Positions 17,596 to 26,681 of a stretch of 64,000 nucleotides of DNA are shown here, piece after piece (within the stretch, counting starts at the first letter, position 1; each line of letters begins with the position of its first letter). The translations under genes were made by a program, and so were the position numbers. Origin of the DNA: CAWFZT01 sp963820415 (GTDB lineage Bacteria > Chloroflexota > Anaerolineae > Anaerolineales > Anaerolineaceae); contig CAWFZT010000012.1 in assembly GCA_963820415.1 (NCBI GenBank), forward strand, positions 62,001 through 126,000, read 5' to 3'. The notes under the pieces are model-generated. The model saw only the letters and a list, made by a program, of their open reading frames with translations. It had not been told where the DNA came from and ran no database searches.

Positions 17596-18285
17596 GTGCA
17601 GCCGCACATCCTGGTGATCGATGATGAGCCTCAAATCCAGCGGGCGCTGCGCACGATACTCACCGCCCGCCAGTTCCGGGTGAGCGTGGCCAGCCGGGGC
17701 AATGAGGGCCTGGCCCTGGCAGCCGCCCAGCCCCCAGACGTGATTATCCTCGACCTCAGCCTGCCGGATATGGACGGGTTCGCGGTATGCGAGCAGCTTC
17801 GACAGTGGACTCAGGCGCCGATTATTGTGCTTTCGGTGCGTGACAGCGAGCGGGACAAGGTGGCCGCCCTGGATAAGGGCGCTGACGATTACCTGACCAA
17901 ACCCTTCGGCATCGAAGAGTTGCTGGCGCGGGTACGCGTGGCGTTGAAGCATTCCGCCCAGATGATGGGCACCAGCCACACGATCATCAACGCTGGCCCA
18001 ATTACCATCGATTTGCCGGGACATATCGTTACCCGCGAAGGCATCGAGGTAAAGCTGACCGCCACTGAATTCAAGCTGCTGGCCTACCTGGCGGCTAACG
18101 CCGACCGGGTGCTGACCCACCAGGCGATTCTGACCCACGTATGGGGCAGCGCCGACGCCGACCACACGGAATATTTGCGGGTGTACGTGGGGCAAATTCG
18201 CAAGAAACTGGAAGATAATCCGGACCAGCCCAGGTATCTGCTGACCGAGCCAGGGGTGGGGTACCGGTTTTTGACGAACGATTGA
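17596..18285 (+). CDS. KdpE-like OmpR-family response regulator
   Basis: A 229-residue DNA-binding response regulator, GTG start at 17596. The receiver domain (about 4-118) has ILVIDDEPQ, the phospho-acceptor in VIILDLSLPDMDG (Asp near 53), IIVLSVRDSERDK, and the conserved Lys in DYLTKPFG. The C-terminal winged helix (about 130-228) has VKLTATEFKLLAYLAANADR, THQAILTHVWG and YLRVYVGQIRKKLED, typical of the KdpE/OmpR group. It would be phosphorylated by the upstream kinase and control the following cation-transport genes. A weak GGCCG/CGGCC hairpin at about 18312-18345 lies after its stop. Confidence 0.92.
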   Translation: MQPHILVIDDEPQIQRALRTILTARQFRVSVASRGNEGLALAAAQPPDVIILDLSLPDMDGFAVCEQLRQWTQAPIIVLSVRDSERDKVAALDKGADDYLTKPFGIEELLARVRVALKHSAQMMGTSHTIINAGPITIDLPGHIVTREGIEVKLTATEFKLLAYLAANADRVLTHQAILTHVWGSADADHTEYLRVYVGQIRKKLEDNPDQPRYLLTEPGVGYRFLTND

Positions 18286-18353
18286 ATATCCTTATAAATT
18301 TTTTATAGCATTGGCCGCTTATTTTTTATTACCGTTTTACGGCCGTTGATTAC

Positions 18354-18382
18354 AATCTCCTGTAATGAAAATACAGGAGATT
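18354..18382 (+). promoter_or_regulatory. Hairpin that would hide the Shine-Dalgarno sequence
   Basis: AATCTCCTGTA (18354-18364), loop of seven bases, TACAGGAGATT (18372-18382): perfect 11-bp arms. The right arm contains AGGAG, eight bases before ATG 18388. Folding would block ribosome binding, so this is a candidate cis-acting translational switch. Confidence 0.6.
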
Positions 18383-18387
18383 CTTTT

Positions 18388-19110
18388 ATGGCGACTCATC
18401 CGATACCTGTTGAAAAATCGGTAGAGCAAAAGCCAGAACGGCTGCTCGACCAGGAAATCATTTACCCGGCAAGTGGAGAAAACCCTGCTTTTCTGGCTGA
18501 GATCGACAGCCTGGCGGCCTGGCGAGAGTTTCGCCGCCTGGTGGTGGTGATCCCTGACCAGGTGACAGACCCGGTGCAGTTCAGCCGCGCTGTCCGCAAC
18601 CTGGCGCTGCCGGGCCAAAAGACGGTGGTGCTGGTAATGCTGGTAAACCAGCCGGATGACGAGTTGGCAGGACAGCGCCAGCTTGTCACGCTTTCTTCAC
18701 TGGTGAACGATGCACGGATTAAAGTACAAACCGCGATCGCCTGGGGTAAGTCGTGGGAAAAATCCCTGAGGAAGATGACACTGGCTGGAGATCTTATCGT
18801 TTGTCCGGCGGAAACCACCCTCGCCAGGGGACTACGCAAACACGAAATGCTCAGTGAAGCCTTGAGCCGCTCGCTGGCGGTCCCGGTGTATATCCTGCGG
18901 GGGTTTTTCCCCGAAAGCAGCTCAAGCGGGCGGGTAATCTGGAAGAGGCTGCCTTTCTGGGTGATGATCATTGCCATCTTCGCTGGCTTTTTTGAATTTG
19001 AGGCAGTCAGCGACTTGATCGATAAGGGTTGGCCAGGACAAGTGCTGACCATCATTTTATTATTAATTGAATTTGGTTTTATTTACGTTTTGGCTTCTTT
19101 AGCCGGATAG
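18388..19110 (+). CDS. Membrane protein with USP-like cytoplasmic domain
   Basis: A 240-residue protein. The N-terminal 195 residues alternate hydrophobic strands and helices (FRRLVVVIPDQVTDPVQFSR, TVVLVMLVNQP, DLIVCPAETTLARG, SLAVPVYILRG) in a pattern like a universal stress protein/Rossmann-type fold. Two C-terminal membrane segments (about 196-212 and 222-239) anchor it. No specific family was recognised. It follows the KdpE-like gene by 102 bp and precedes an uncharacterised gene and a KimA/KUP-like transporter, so it may be a stress or nucleotide sensor for potassium transport. Its ribosome binding site is inside a strong hairpin. Confidence 0.6.
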   Translation: MATHPIPVEKSVEQKPERLLDQEIIYPASGENPAFLAEIDSLAAWREFRRLVVVIPDQVTDPVQFSRAVRNLALPGQKTVVLVMLVNQPDDELAGQRQLVTLSSLVNDARIKVQTAIAWGKSWEKSLRKMTLAGDLIVCPAETTLARGLRKHEMLSEALSRSLAVPVYILRGFFPESSSSGRVIWKRLPFWVMIIAIFAGFFEFEAVSDLIDKGWPGQVLTIILLLIEFGFIYVLASLAG

Positions 19111-19116
19111 GTGGAT

Positions 19117-20266
19117 ATGGCAAAAAAAGTAGATTCTCCCCTGAGGGGGAATATTCAGGGTTTGGGCAGTTATAAAGCCGTGGATGACCTCATCCATGAA
19201 GAGTACCGCACGCAACAGGCTCTGCTTGAGGCGCAGCCGACGTTGGTGAAGCGTTTTCTGGAGGGGCAGGCGCGCAAATTGGCCGAACTCGATCCAGAAG
19301 AACCAGATGCAGGCCAGCTTCAACCTGCCGGACAAAGTCATCCTGCCCGGGCCGGGCGAGAAAGCCGGCGTCCTGGTGCCCGTTCCGGCGGAATACCGCG
19401 AACAATGGCTCGGCAGCGTTATCAACCGGCTGACCCGCGCAGACGTGCGCTATGTCCTGCGCCAGCGCCTTTCGGAGTTGGAAGAAACCGCTGACCCGGC
19501 GGTAGCGGCCAGCGCCCGGTTGATCAAGCATGCCACGGCCCTCTATATGGTGCACGAAATGCTGCCTTCGGGCCGCACGGTGGTCTACCAGACCGGCGAA
19601 GACGAGGAAATTCCCACCTTTCCGGTGGCGGATAAACGCAGCTTGGCCTCGGCCATCACCCAGTCCAGCGATGCCATCGTTGAGGAATCCACAGAGACAG
19701 AAAAACGCGGTGAGCTGCAGACGCCCTTTGTGCCCTACGCCCGGTGTTTTTACCTGCCGCAGTGGGTGGCTTTCGACGAAGCCTGCCATTTGCTGGTCAA
19801 ATCGACCGGCGAAGCCGAAGCCTACCTGGCTTCCATGCAGTCCTTCCTGGGCGTCCTGCATGCGGCGGTTTCTATAGCGTCCTACATGATGGCCGACGCG
19901 CTCTACCAGCAGAAACGCTACGGCATGCTCGGCCAGTTGATCAACCAGGGCCGGGCGCTGGCCATGTTCCAGGCGGAGGATATGATCCGCGTCATCAAGC
20001 AGCGCGCCGCCTCCCACGACCTGAACCGCGGCCTCAGCCTGAGTGTGCCTTATTTTGACGACCAGGCCCTCGAACTCCACACACGGGATTTCGAAGTAAT
20101 CCCCTCCGGGCGGATCATGTTCGTGCCAGCTTTTGTGGTGCGGGCTTCCCGCGAGGAACAGGCTAAAGTGGCCCAGGATACGCGCCTGAGCCCCTCTACC
20201 CGTAAATATTTACTGAACGAACTCAAGCATCTCGAACAGGCTTTTATTACGACATCAAAATCCTGA
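19117..20266 (+). CDS. Uncharacterised protein in the cation cluster, apparent frameshift near 19290
   Basis: About 382 residues when two frames are joined. The first frame from ATG 19117 reads MAKKVDSPLRGNIQGLGSYK and on to ARKLAEL; the second frame continues IQKNQMQASFNLPDKVILPG to the stop at 20266. One extra base in CTCGATCC near 19290 accounts for the switch. No membrane segment or known catalytic motif was recognised. Features are a Pro/Gly-rich PGPGEKAGVLVPVP stretch and long helices in the C-terminal half. Its conserved-looking position directly before the transporter gene (31 bp) suggests a shared role. The function is unknown. Confidence 0.55.
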
Positions 20267-20297
20267 ACGAAGCTTCACGATACACCAAGGATTCTCT

Positions 20298-22121
20298 ATG
20301 GTTTTTTCAATCTTACTTCTAGCGGTAATCATTTTCCTCTCTTATAAGGCTTCTCCTAAAGAAAAGAAAGAACACGCCCACGTGCACGGCGCCGGGCAGA
20401 TCGGGCTGTTGGCGGCGGTGGCGCTGTTTGGGGTCGATTATTTCACCTCTTTCTATTACGGTGCGGGAGAAATGATGAGCGCTTTGCACCCGTACGGGCT
20501 GCAGAAATATGGTTATATCGCCGCGGGTGTGATCGCCTTCGGCAACCTGGCGTTTGGAGCGCTGTACATGTATTCGTTGGGGGTGTTCAATGAAGGCGGC
20601 GGCTCGTATACCGCCTCGATGCGCTACCTGGCGCCGACCCTCAGCCTGGTCGTAGCAGTCACCCTTATTCAAGATTACGTGCTGACCATCGTGGTCTCAG
20701 CCCTGTCAGGTGCCGACCAGTTCCTGTCGATCATCAACGCCTACGGCGTCACCTGGTTGTGGCATTTTGCTATTGGGGCCTTGTTGGCCTTCGTCACCTG
20801 GTTCATGACCATCCGGGGCAGGGGCGAATCCTCCAAATTTGTCTTTACTATGCTGAGTGTATTTGTCATGCTGACGATCATGATCGCGGTTGGGTTGGTG
20901 ATCGCCAACCTGAAAGGTGTACCGGCGGCTGCCACCGAAGGGGTAATTACGACACCCACCATCGCCCAGGCGCTGATGCATCTGCTGACCGCTTCGATGA
21001 AAGGCATGGTAGCGCTGACCGGCCTGGAAGCCATGTCCAACGGCATCCAGTTCGTGATCGACGAGGATTTCAGCCTGGTCAAATGGGGCAAACAGAAGCT
21101 GCCCAAACTTAACAAACTCTGGCATTTCTACAGCGGAAAATCCGGGATTGGCCGCATGGTGCAGACGGCTTTCCTCTTTTACGGCGGCATCACTACCTTC
21201 TTCCTGACCTTTTTCTCGATCCGTTTCAACGTCTTCGATGGCACGTTAGGAAAGACGCTGGTTGGCAACCTGGCTTATATCGGATTCAGCTTATTTCCTG
21301 GCGGCACCTTGCTGTATTGGGCATACCAACTGCTGGCAGTCCTGCTGCTGGCGGGGGCTTCGATGACCGCCCTCCAGGATGCGCAAGCCACCGAATGGCG
21401 GGATGTTTCGATCGGGGAAATCCCCGAGATTATCGTTTACCGCGACCGGCGCGGCACCTTCACCCGTTCGGTGACCATTACCTTTGGGATGGCAGTGCTA
21501 ATTATGTTCCTGGTACACGGTCAGACGACAATGGCAGTACCCTATTATGGGGTTGGAGTATTCATGCCGATCATGGTCATGGGCATGGCGATTCGCCAGC
21601 ATGTGCTCAAGCATTTTACCGGGTGGGCGCGCAAGTGGGGAGCCTTTGGAGCTACCTTTGCTGGCGTTCTCTCCGGGGTAGTGTTCGTCATGCAGATCAT
21701 CGGCAAATGGTCGGAAGGCGGTTGGGTGGTGTTGATCTCCTTCAGCACCCTGGCCCTGCTGGCGCACATGATGCTGCTTTCACCGCTGGGTTACCGCGAG
21801 CCGAACCAGATCCACCGCATCGTGCGTAAGAAGGCCCGCGTGCAGGGGCACATGGCTTCGATTGTCGAATGGCAATCCCTGAGGATGCAGGAATACCGTT
21901 ACGCTATTTTAGTGGCAGTCAGCCGCTTTTTTGAGCTGTTCGGAGTTCGCCGCCCGGTGCGGTACGAGTTGCCGGTGGAGTTGGGAGATTACGAACGAGC
22001 CATTCACGCCAGCCTGGATAGTGAAGAATCATTCCTGGCGCCTTACCTGACCGGGGACAACGAGCCGCGCCTGGGTGGTAAACCCAATGAGACCGCCTTG
22101 CCCGATTCCACCCAGGTCTAA
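20298..22121 (+). CDS. APC-superfamily transporter, KimA/KUP-like (probable K+ uptake)
   Basis: A 607-residue membrane transporter with about twelve hydrophobic segments and a C-terminal cytoplasmic domain of roughly 130 residues (from about 480). FGVDYFTSFYYGAGEMMSAL (TM1) and NEGGGSYTASMRYLAP (TM3 region with GGGSY) match the APC/KUP pattern, as does LIQDYVLTIVVSALSGADQF. Length and the GGGSY/DYVLT motifs resemble the KimA type potassium importers. Amino-acid permeases have similar cores, so K+ is inferred mainly from the KdpDE-like regulators upstream and the RCK protein downstream. An N-terminal HAHVHGAG motif is a small His cluster of unknown meaning. It has seven bases to the next gene, so it is probably in one operon. 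Confidence 0.7.
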   Translation: MVFSILLLAVIIFLSYKASPKEKKEHAHVHGAGQIGLLAAVALFGVDYFTSFYYGAGEMMSALHPYGLQKYGYIAAGVIAFGNLAFGALYMYSLGVFNEGGGSYTASMRYLAPTLSLVVAVTLIQDYVLTIVVSALSGADQFLSIINAYGVTWLWHFAIGALLAFVTWFMTIRGRGESSKFVFTMLSVFVMLTIMIAVGLVIANLKGVPAAATEGVITTPTIAQALMHLLTASMKGMVALTGLEAMSNGIQFVIDEDFSLVKWGKQKLPKLNKLWHFYSGKSGIGRMVQTAFLFYGGITTFFLTFFSIRFNVFDGTLGKTLVGNLAYIGFSLFPGGTLLYWAYQLLAVLLLAGASMTALQDAQATEWRDVSIGEIPEIIVYRDRRGTFTRSVTITFGMAVLIMFLVHGQTTMAVPYYGVGVFMPIMVMGMAIRQHVLKHFTGWARKWGAFGATFAGVLSGVVFVMQIIGKWSEGGWVVLISFSTLALLAHMMLLSPLGYREPNQIHRIVRKKARVQGHMASIVEWQSLRMQEYRYAILVAVSRFFELFGVRRPVRYELPVELGDYERAIHASLDSEESFLAPYLTGDNEPRLGGKPNETALPDSTQV

Positions 22122-22127
22122 CCTGGC

Positions 22128-24956
22128 GTGTCAAGTAAGCCAGTAAATAGAATGCCTTCCTCACCGCTCTATGCGCTGCGCAGGTCGGAGGTCTTCGAGG
22201 CGCTAGAAACCAGCCCCGCCGGTCTTTCTGGGCGCGAAGTCGAACAGCGCGTCGATCTTTACGGGCGGAACATCCTGGAAGAGTCGCAGCCCCGGCCGGC
22301 CTGGCGCAGGCTGCTGCAGTATATGATCCATCCGATGGCGCTGCTGTTGTGGCTGGCGGGCTTGGCGGCCATGCTGGTCGGGCGCCTCGAGCTGGGGGTG
22401 ATCATATGGATGGTGGTGCTGGTCAACGCCAGTTTTTCTTACTGGCGTGAGAACCGCGCCGTCAAGGCGGTGGCGGTTTTGAAAGAGCTGCTGCCGGTGT
22501 ATACGCGGGTCATCCGCGAGGGCAAGGAAATGAAAGTCCCTGCCAGCGAGATTGTACCGGGCGACCTGCTGTCGTTGGCCGAGGGGGATAACGTGCCGGC
22601 GGACGCGCGCCTGGTGGAAGCTTACGGGCTGCGCACGAACAACTCGAACCTGACTGGCGAGACGCTGCCGGCTGCCAGGAACCAGGATGCCTCGCTGCGC
22701 AGCGACGTGAGCGAGCTGGAACAGCCTAACCTGGTGTTTGCCGGGACTTCGGTGGTTTCGGGCACGGGGAAAGCGGTGGTGTACGCCACTGGCATGCTGA
22801 CCCAGTTTGGGCGCATTGCCCACCTGACCCAGACCATGCGCGAAAGCCCCAGCCTTTTACAGCTCCAGATGGAGAAGATCAGCCGTTATTTTTCTGTTGC
22901 GGCGGTTATTCTGGCCCTGGTAGTCTTTGCTGTCGCCATCCTGGACGTGGGCTTTGTCCCTCACGAAGCTTTCCTGCTGGCAGTCGGCATCCTGGTCGCT
23001 ATCATCCCGGAAGGATTGGCCCCGACGGTCACCCTGACCCTGGCGATGGCTGTCCAACGCCTGGCCCAGAAAGGCGTGCTGGTGAAGAAATTATCCGTGG
23101 TGGAAACGCTCGGGCTGACTTCGGTGATCTGCACCGATAAAAGTGGCACTATGACCCAGAACCAGATGACCGTGCGCAGGTTATGGGTGGCTGGAGTGCG
23201 CCTGGATATCTCTGGAGTGGGCTATAACCCGGAAGGAGAAATTGCCCCGGTGGAGTACAGCAAGCAAGGGGTAAAGCCGGTCGACCTGGAAGAGCTGTGT
23301 AAAGCGGCCATGCTGTGCAACAATTCGCGGCTTACACCGCCCACCCCCGAACAGCCGCGTTGGACCTGCCTGGGCGATCAGACCGAAGCGGCCCTGCGAG
23401 TGCTGGCGATGAAAGGCGGTCTGAAGGAACGGGAGCTGGCCCAGGCATACCCGCGCGTGCATGAACTGCCTTTCGATGCCCGCCGCAAGCGCATGGCAAC
23501 CATCCATACCTGGCAGGAGGGCAGGCTGGCCTTCGTCAAAGGCGCTCCCAGGGAAGTCTTGCAGTTGTGCACGAGTATCCAGAAAGAGGGAGAAATCGTG
23601 GCGCTGGATGAGCTGACACGGGCAGCCATACTGGCAACCAACGATGACTTCGCCCGTTCGGCGCTGCGGGTGCTGGCCCTGGCCAGTCGCCAGCTTCCCA
23701 AACGCAGCGGGGCTTACTCACCCGAAAACGTTGAACAGGGTTTGACCTTCCTTGGCCTGGCTGGGATGATGGATCCGCCCCGGCCGGAGGTCGCCCAGGC
23801 TATGCAGGTTTTCCGTTCAGCCGGTATCCGCATGGTGATGGTTACCGGCGATTACGGCCTGACCGCCGAATCGGTGGCGCGGCGCGTCGGCATGCTGTCT
23901 GGATCCTCGCCGCGCATCCTGACCGGGGCTGATCTGGAGGGGATGAGCGACCAAGAATTGCAGGCGCTCTTGGACGAGGAAGTGATCTATTCGCGCATGG
24001 CGCCGGAGCATAAGCTGCGCCTGGTGGAAGCATTCCAGGCGCACGGAGAGGTGGTTGCGGTGGTGGGGGATGGCGTCAATGATACTCCAGCCTTGCGTAA
24101 ATCTGACGTGGGGATTGCCATGGGCATCACCGGCACCGATGTGGCCAAAGAGGCGGCGGATGTGATCCTGGTGGAGGATAATTTTGGCTCGGTAGTGGAT
24201 GCCATCCGGGAAGGGCGGGCGGTGTACGATAACCTGCGCAAGTTCATCACATACATCCTGGCTTCCAACGTCCCGGAAGTGCTGCCCTTTATCCTGACCG
24301 ACTTGCTGCGCCTGCCCCTGGCGCTGACCGTTGTACAGATCCTGGCGATCGACATGGGCACTGATTTACTGCCCTCTCTGGCGTTGGGCATCGAAAAACC
24401 TGAGCCAACTGTGATGGGCCGCCCGCCTCGTCGCCGCAGCCAGTCGCTGCTGGATGGGAAACTCTTGCTGCGTTCGATGGCCTGGCTGGGTGGAATCGAA
24501 ACCCTGTTGTGTTACCTGGGCTTCTTTTTAACCTACCAACTGGCAGGATACTCTATAATAATAGGAGGGCCGGCGGCGGTTGCCGCGGCGCCCAGGACGG
24601 TCTACCTGCTGGCGACGACTGTTTTCTTTGCCGGGGTAGTGGCCTGTCAAGCGGGCAACGTGCTTGCCTGCCGTTCTGAGACGAACGGTGCCCGCCGGCT
24701 GGGAGTGTTCAGCAACCCTTACCTGCTGATGGGAATCGTGTGCGAGGTAGTGCTGATCGTGATCACCATTTATATCCCGCCTGTGGCCAGTAAATTCGAC
24801 CACTTGCCTCTTCCACTATTCTATTGGGTGGGGTTGAGCCTGTTTGCCCCCATTCTATATGCCCTGGAAAAGGGCCGTAAATTCCTGGTATACAGGCTGA
24901 CGCATAAATCGGTTCACTGGGAATTACCACGAGGATCACCAGATTTTAGGGTTTGA
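22128..24956 (+). CDS. P-type cation-transporting ATPase (P2-like) with DKSGTMT motif
   Basis: A 942-residue ATPase, GTG start at 22128 (ATG 22152 is possible). The N-terminal cation-ATPase domain SEVFEALETSPAGLSGREVE is followed by the actuator with TGET in place of TGES. The M4 motif is AIIPEGLAPTVTLTLAMA, resembling the PEGL motif of Na/K- and Ca-pumps. The phosphorylation site DKSGTMTQN starts at Asp337, where the family consensus is DKTGTLT. The nucleotide domain has FVKGAPREVL, the hinge VVGDGVNDTPALRKSDVG is intact, and a C-terminal set of about six membrane segments follows. It may pump Ca2+, Na+ or K+ and its placement suggests monovalent cation balance. The last residues, about GSPDFRV, and the TGA come from a palindromic repeat inserted at the gene end. 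Confidence 0.9.
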   Translation: MSSKPVNRMPSSPLYALRRSEVFEALETSPAGLSGREVEQRVDLYGRNILEESQPRPAWRRLLQYMIHPMALLLWLAGLAAMLVGRLELGVIIWMVVLVNASFSYWRENRAVKAVAVLKELLPVYTRVIREGKEMKVPASEIVPGDLLSLAEGDNVPADARLVEAYGLRTNNSNLTGETLPAARNQDASLRSDVSELEQPNLVFAGTSVVSGTGKAVVYATGMLTQFGRIAHLTQTMRESPSLLQLQMEKISRYFSVAAVILALVVFAVAILDVGFVPHEAFLLAVGILVAIIPEGLAPTVTLTLAMAVQRLAQKGVLVKKLSVVETLGLTSVICTDKSGTMTQNQMTVRRLWVAGVRLDISGVGYNPEGEIAPVEYSKQGVKPVDLEELCKAAMLCNNSRLTPPTPEQPRWTCLGDQTEAALRVLAMKGGLKERELAQAYPRVHELPFDARRKRMATIHTWQEGRLAFVKGAPREVLQLCTSIQKEGEIVALDELTRAAILATNDDFARSALRVLALASRQLPKRSGAYSPENVEQGLTFLGLAGMMDPPRPEVAQAMQVFRSAGIRMVMVTGDYGLTAESVARRVGMLSGSSPRILTGADLEGMSDQELQALLDEEVIYSRMAPEHKLRLVEAFQAHGEVVAVVGDGVNDTPALRKSDVGIAMGITGTDVAKEAADVILVEDNFGSVVDAIREGRAVYDNLRKFITYILASNVPEVLPFILTDLLRLPLALTVVQILAIDMGTDLLPSLALGIEKPEPTVMGRPPRRRSQSLLDGKLLLRSMAWLGGIETLLCYLGFFLTYQLAGYSIIIGGPAAVAAAPRTVYLLATTVFFAGVVACQAGNVLACRSETNGARRLGVFSNPYLLMGIVCEVVLIVITIYIPPVASKFDHLPLPLFYWVGLSLFAPILYALEKGRKFLVYRLTHKSVHWELPRGSPDFRV

Positions 24957-25007
24957 GTGTGCGTACGCACGCTCAAACCCTAAAATCTGGGTTCTTCTAT
25001 ATCATCC
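24911..25007. repeat. Palindromic repeat family, copy 3, overlapping a gene end
   Basis: Left arm GGTTCACTGGGAATTACCAC, then a 52-bp inner palindrome at 24939-24990 with 26-bp arms (CCAGATTTTAGGGTTTGAG and complement, centre TGCGTACGCA) and one wobble. The right outer arm is poorly preserved. The palindrome carries the stop codon of the P-type ATPase and separates it from the TrkA-like gene. Confidence 0.75.
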
Positions 25008-25021
25008 AAGGAGTCAGTGTT

Positions 25022-26344
25022 ATGAAAGTGATCATCATGGGTTGTGGTCGGGTGGGACAGGAGGTCAGTCGGCTGTTGGTAGAAGGCGGTAACCAGGTCA
25101 CAGTAATCGATGACAACCCGGTTAACCTGGAACACCTGGGCTCGAATTTCCCCGGCAAGAAAGTGCGCGGGGTAGGTTTTGACCGGGATGTGCTGCTTTT
25201 GGCCGGGATCGAGAATGCGGACGCTTTTGTGGCCACCAGTCCCTCGGATAATATCAATATTGTAGCGGCGCGCATCGCCCGCAATATTTTCCATGTCCCT
25301 CGCGTAGTGGCGCGCCTGTACGACCCGCGCCGGGCGGAAATTTACCGGCGCCTGGGGCTGGTAACGATCTCAATGACCTCGTGGGGGGCGCAGCGCATCA
25401 ACGAGCTGTTGACTCACACCAACCTCGAGCCGATGTTTTATTTCGGCCGAGGCGAGGTCAGCCTGGTGGCAATCGAAACACCTTCGCACCTGATCGGTCG
25501 TACGGTCAGCCAGGTGACGGTGCCAGGGGAGGTCAATGTAGTGGCGATTACTCGCCTGGGAGAGGCGCTGATGACCACTCTTGGCACTGAATTGAACGAA
25601 GGCGACCTGCTGTATTTCGCCGTGCTGGCTTCGGCCATGGAGCGGTTCGAAATCCCTGCTGGGCTTGTGAAAAGGAGTGAAGCAATGTTTGTGATCATCG
25701 TCGGTGGTGGAAAAACGGGTTCACACCTGGCAGCCGATTTATTGAAAGAAGGCCATAAAGTCAGGGTAATCGAAGGGCGTGAAGATGTGCTTGAACGCCT
25801 GCGCAGTGAGCTGTCCCCCGAATTGCTGGTTGAAGGGGATGGCAGCTCACCGGTAGTGCTGGAAAAGGCCGACATCGCCCACGCCCAGGTGCTGGCGGCC
25901 GTCACCGGCGAGGATGAGACCAACCTGGTGATCACCACGCTGGCGCGCTTCGAGTTCAACGTGCCGCGGGTGATTGCGCGGGTGAACAACCCTAAAAACG
26001 CCTGGCTGTACACCCCGGAGATGGGGGTGGACGTGGCGCTCAACCAGTCAGACATCCTGGCGCACCTGATCGCCGAGGAAATGTCGCTGGGCGATATGAT
26101 GACTTTGCTGAAGCTGCGCAAAGGGGAATACTCGGTGGTGGAAGAGAAGATTCACCCTCACTCGGGAGTGGTCAACAAGCCTTTGAGCGAATTGAAGATA
26201 CCGGTGGAATGTGTGATTGCCGCTATTATCCGCAAGGGCAAGCTGGTCATTCCGCATGGCGATACGCTGCTGCTGGCCGCGGATGAGGTGGTGGCGGTGG
26301 TGCACTCGACCCAGGTCAAGGAGCTGGCCAGGGCGCTGGCGTAG
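25022..26344 (+). CDS. trkA: TrkA-like double RCK protein (two RCK_N/RCK_C units fused)
   Basis: A 440-residue cytoplasmic regulator of K+ transport, started at ATG 25022 after AAGGAGTCAG. The first unit has KVIIMGCGRVGQEVSRLL (Rossmann GxGxxG), TVIDDNP and a RCK_C domain near 145-220. The second unit begins MFVIIVGGGKTGSHLAADLL near residue 222, with RVIEGRED and another RCK_C near 360-440. This is the TrkA arrangement, with two NAD(H)/nucleotide sites and two C-terminal ligand domains. At the junction a Shine-Dalgarno-like AAGGAG (25672-25677) sits seven bases before the in-frame ATG 25685, so the second half may also be made alone. No TrkH/KtrB membrane subunit is present in the window, so the partner may be the KimA-like transporter or lie elsewhere. 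Confidence 0.85.
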   Translation: MKVIIMGCGRVGQEVSRLLVEGGNQVTVIDDNPVNLEHLGSNFPGKKVRGVGFDRDVLLLAGIENADAFVATSPSDNINIVAARIARNIFHVPRVVARLYDPRRAEIYRRLGLVTISMTSWGAQRINELLTHTNLEPMFYFGRGEVSLVAIETPSHLIGRTVSQVTVPGEVNVVAITRLGEALMTTLGTELNEGDLLYFAVLASAMERFEIPAGLVKRSEAMFVIIVGGGKTGSHLAADLLKEGHKVRVIEGREDVLERLRSELSPELLVEGDGSSPVVLEKADIAHAQVLAAVTGEDETNLVITTLARFEFNVPRVIARVNNPKNAWLYTPEMGVDVALNQSDILAHLIAEEMSLGDMMTLLKLRKGEYSVVEEKIHPHSGVVNKPLSELKIPVECVIAAIIRKGKLVIPHGDTLLLAADEVVAVVHSTQVKELARALA

Positions 26345-26451
26345 GAAAGGTTATAAATTTGGACACCAACTATCTCATTAGTGTGTTACAATAAAATTAC
26401 TATGCGGTATGTTCCGCTATGGTATGGGCCGGTTTTCATGTGGAGGCGAAT

Positions 26452-26655
26452 ATGAATATGGAAAGAACTGAGTTAGATGTGCTGTTATTCCGGCACAGGT
26501 TGACATTTAATTGGTCCGATCCGGCCGGCAAATGGTGGCTGGTGGGGCAGGTGAAGGGCGGCAATTCGCTTGCCAGGACTGAACCACAGCCTGCCAAAGA
26601 CCAGGATTCTGCCAAAGCAGCCGCCCTGGCCTTCATCCAAAATATATATAAATAA
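26452..26655 (+). CDS. Small hypothetical protein
   Basis: A 67-residue protein read from ATG 26452, which follows GGAGG at 26442-26446. The sequence MNMERTELDVLLFRHRLTFN, WSDPAGKWWLVGQVKG and a helical tail ending AAALAFIQNIYK contains no recognised motif. Composition matches the neighbours and a good terminator follows 27 bp after the stop, both of which support a real gene. The function is unknown. Confidence 0.5.
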   Translation: MNMERTELDVLLFRHRLTFNWSDPAGKWWLVGQVKGGNSLARTEPQPAKDQDSAKAAALAFIQNIYK

Positions 26656-26681
26656 ATTTCCGGTCAGTTTACCGGATGAGT

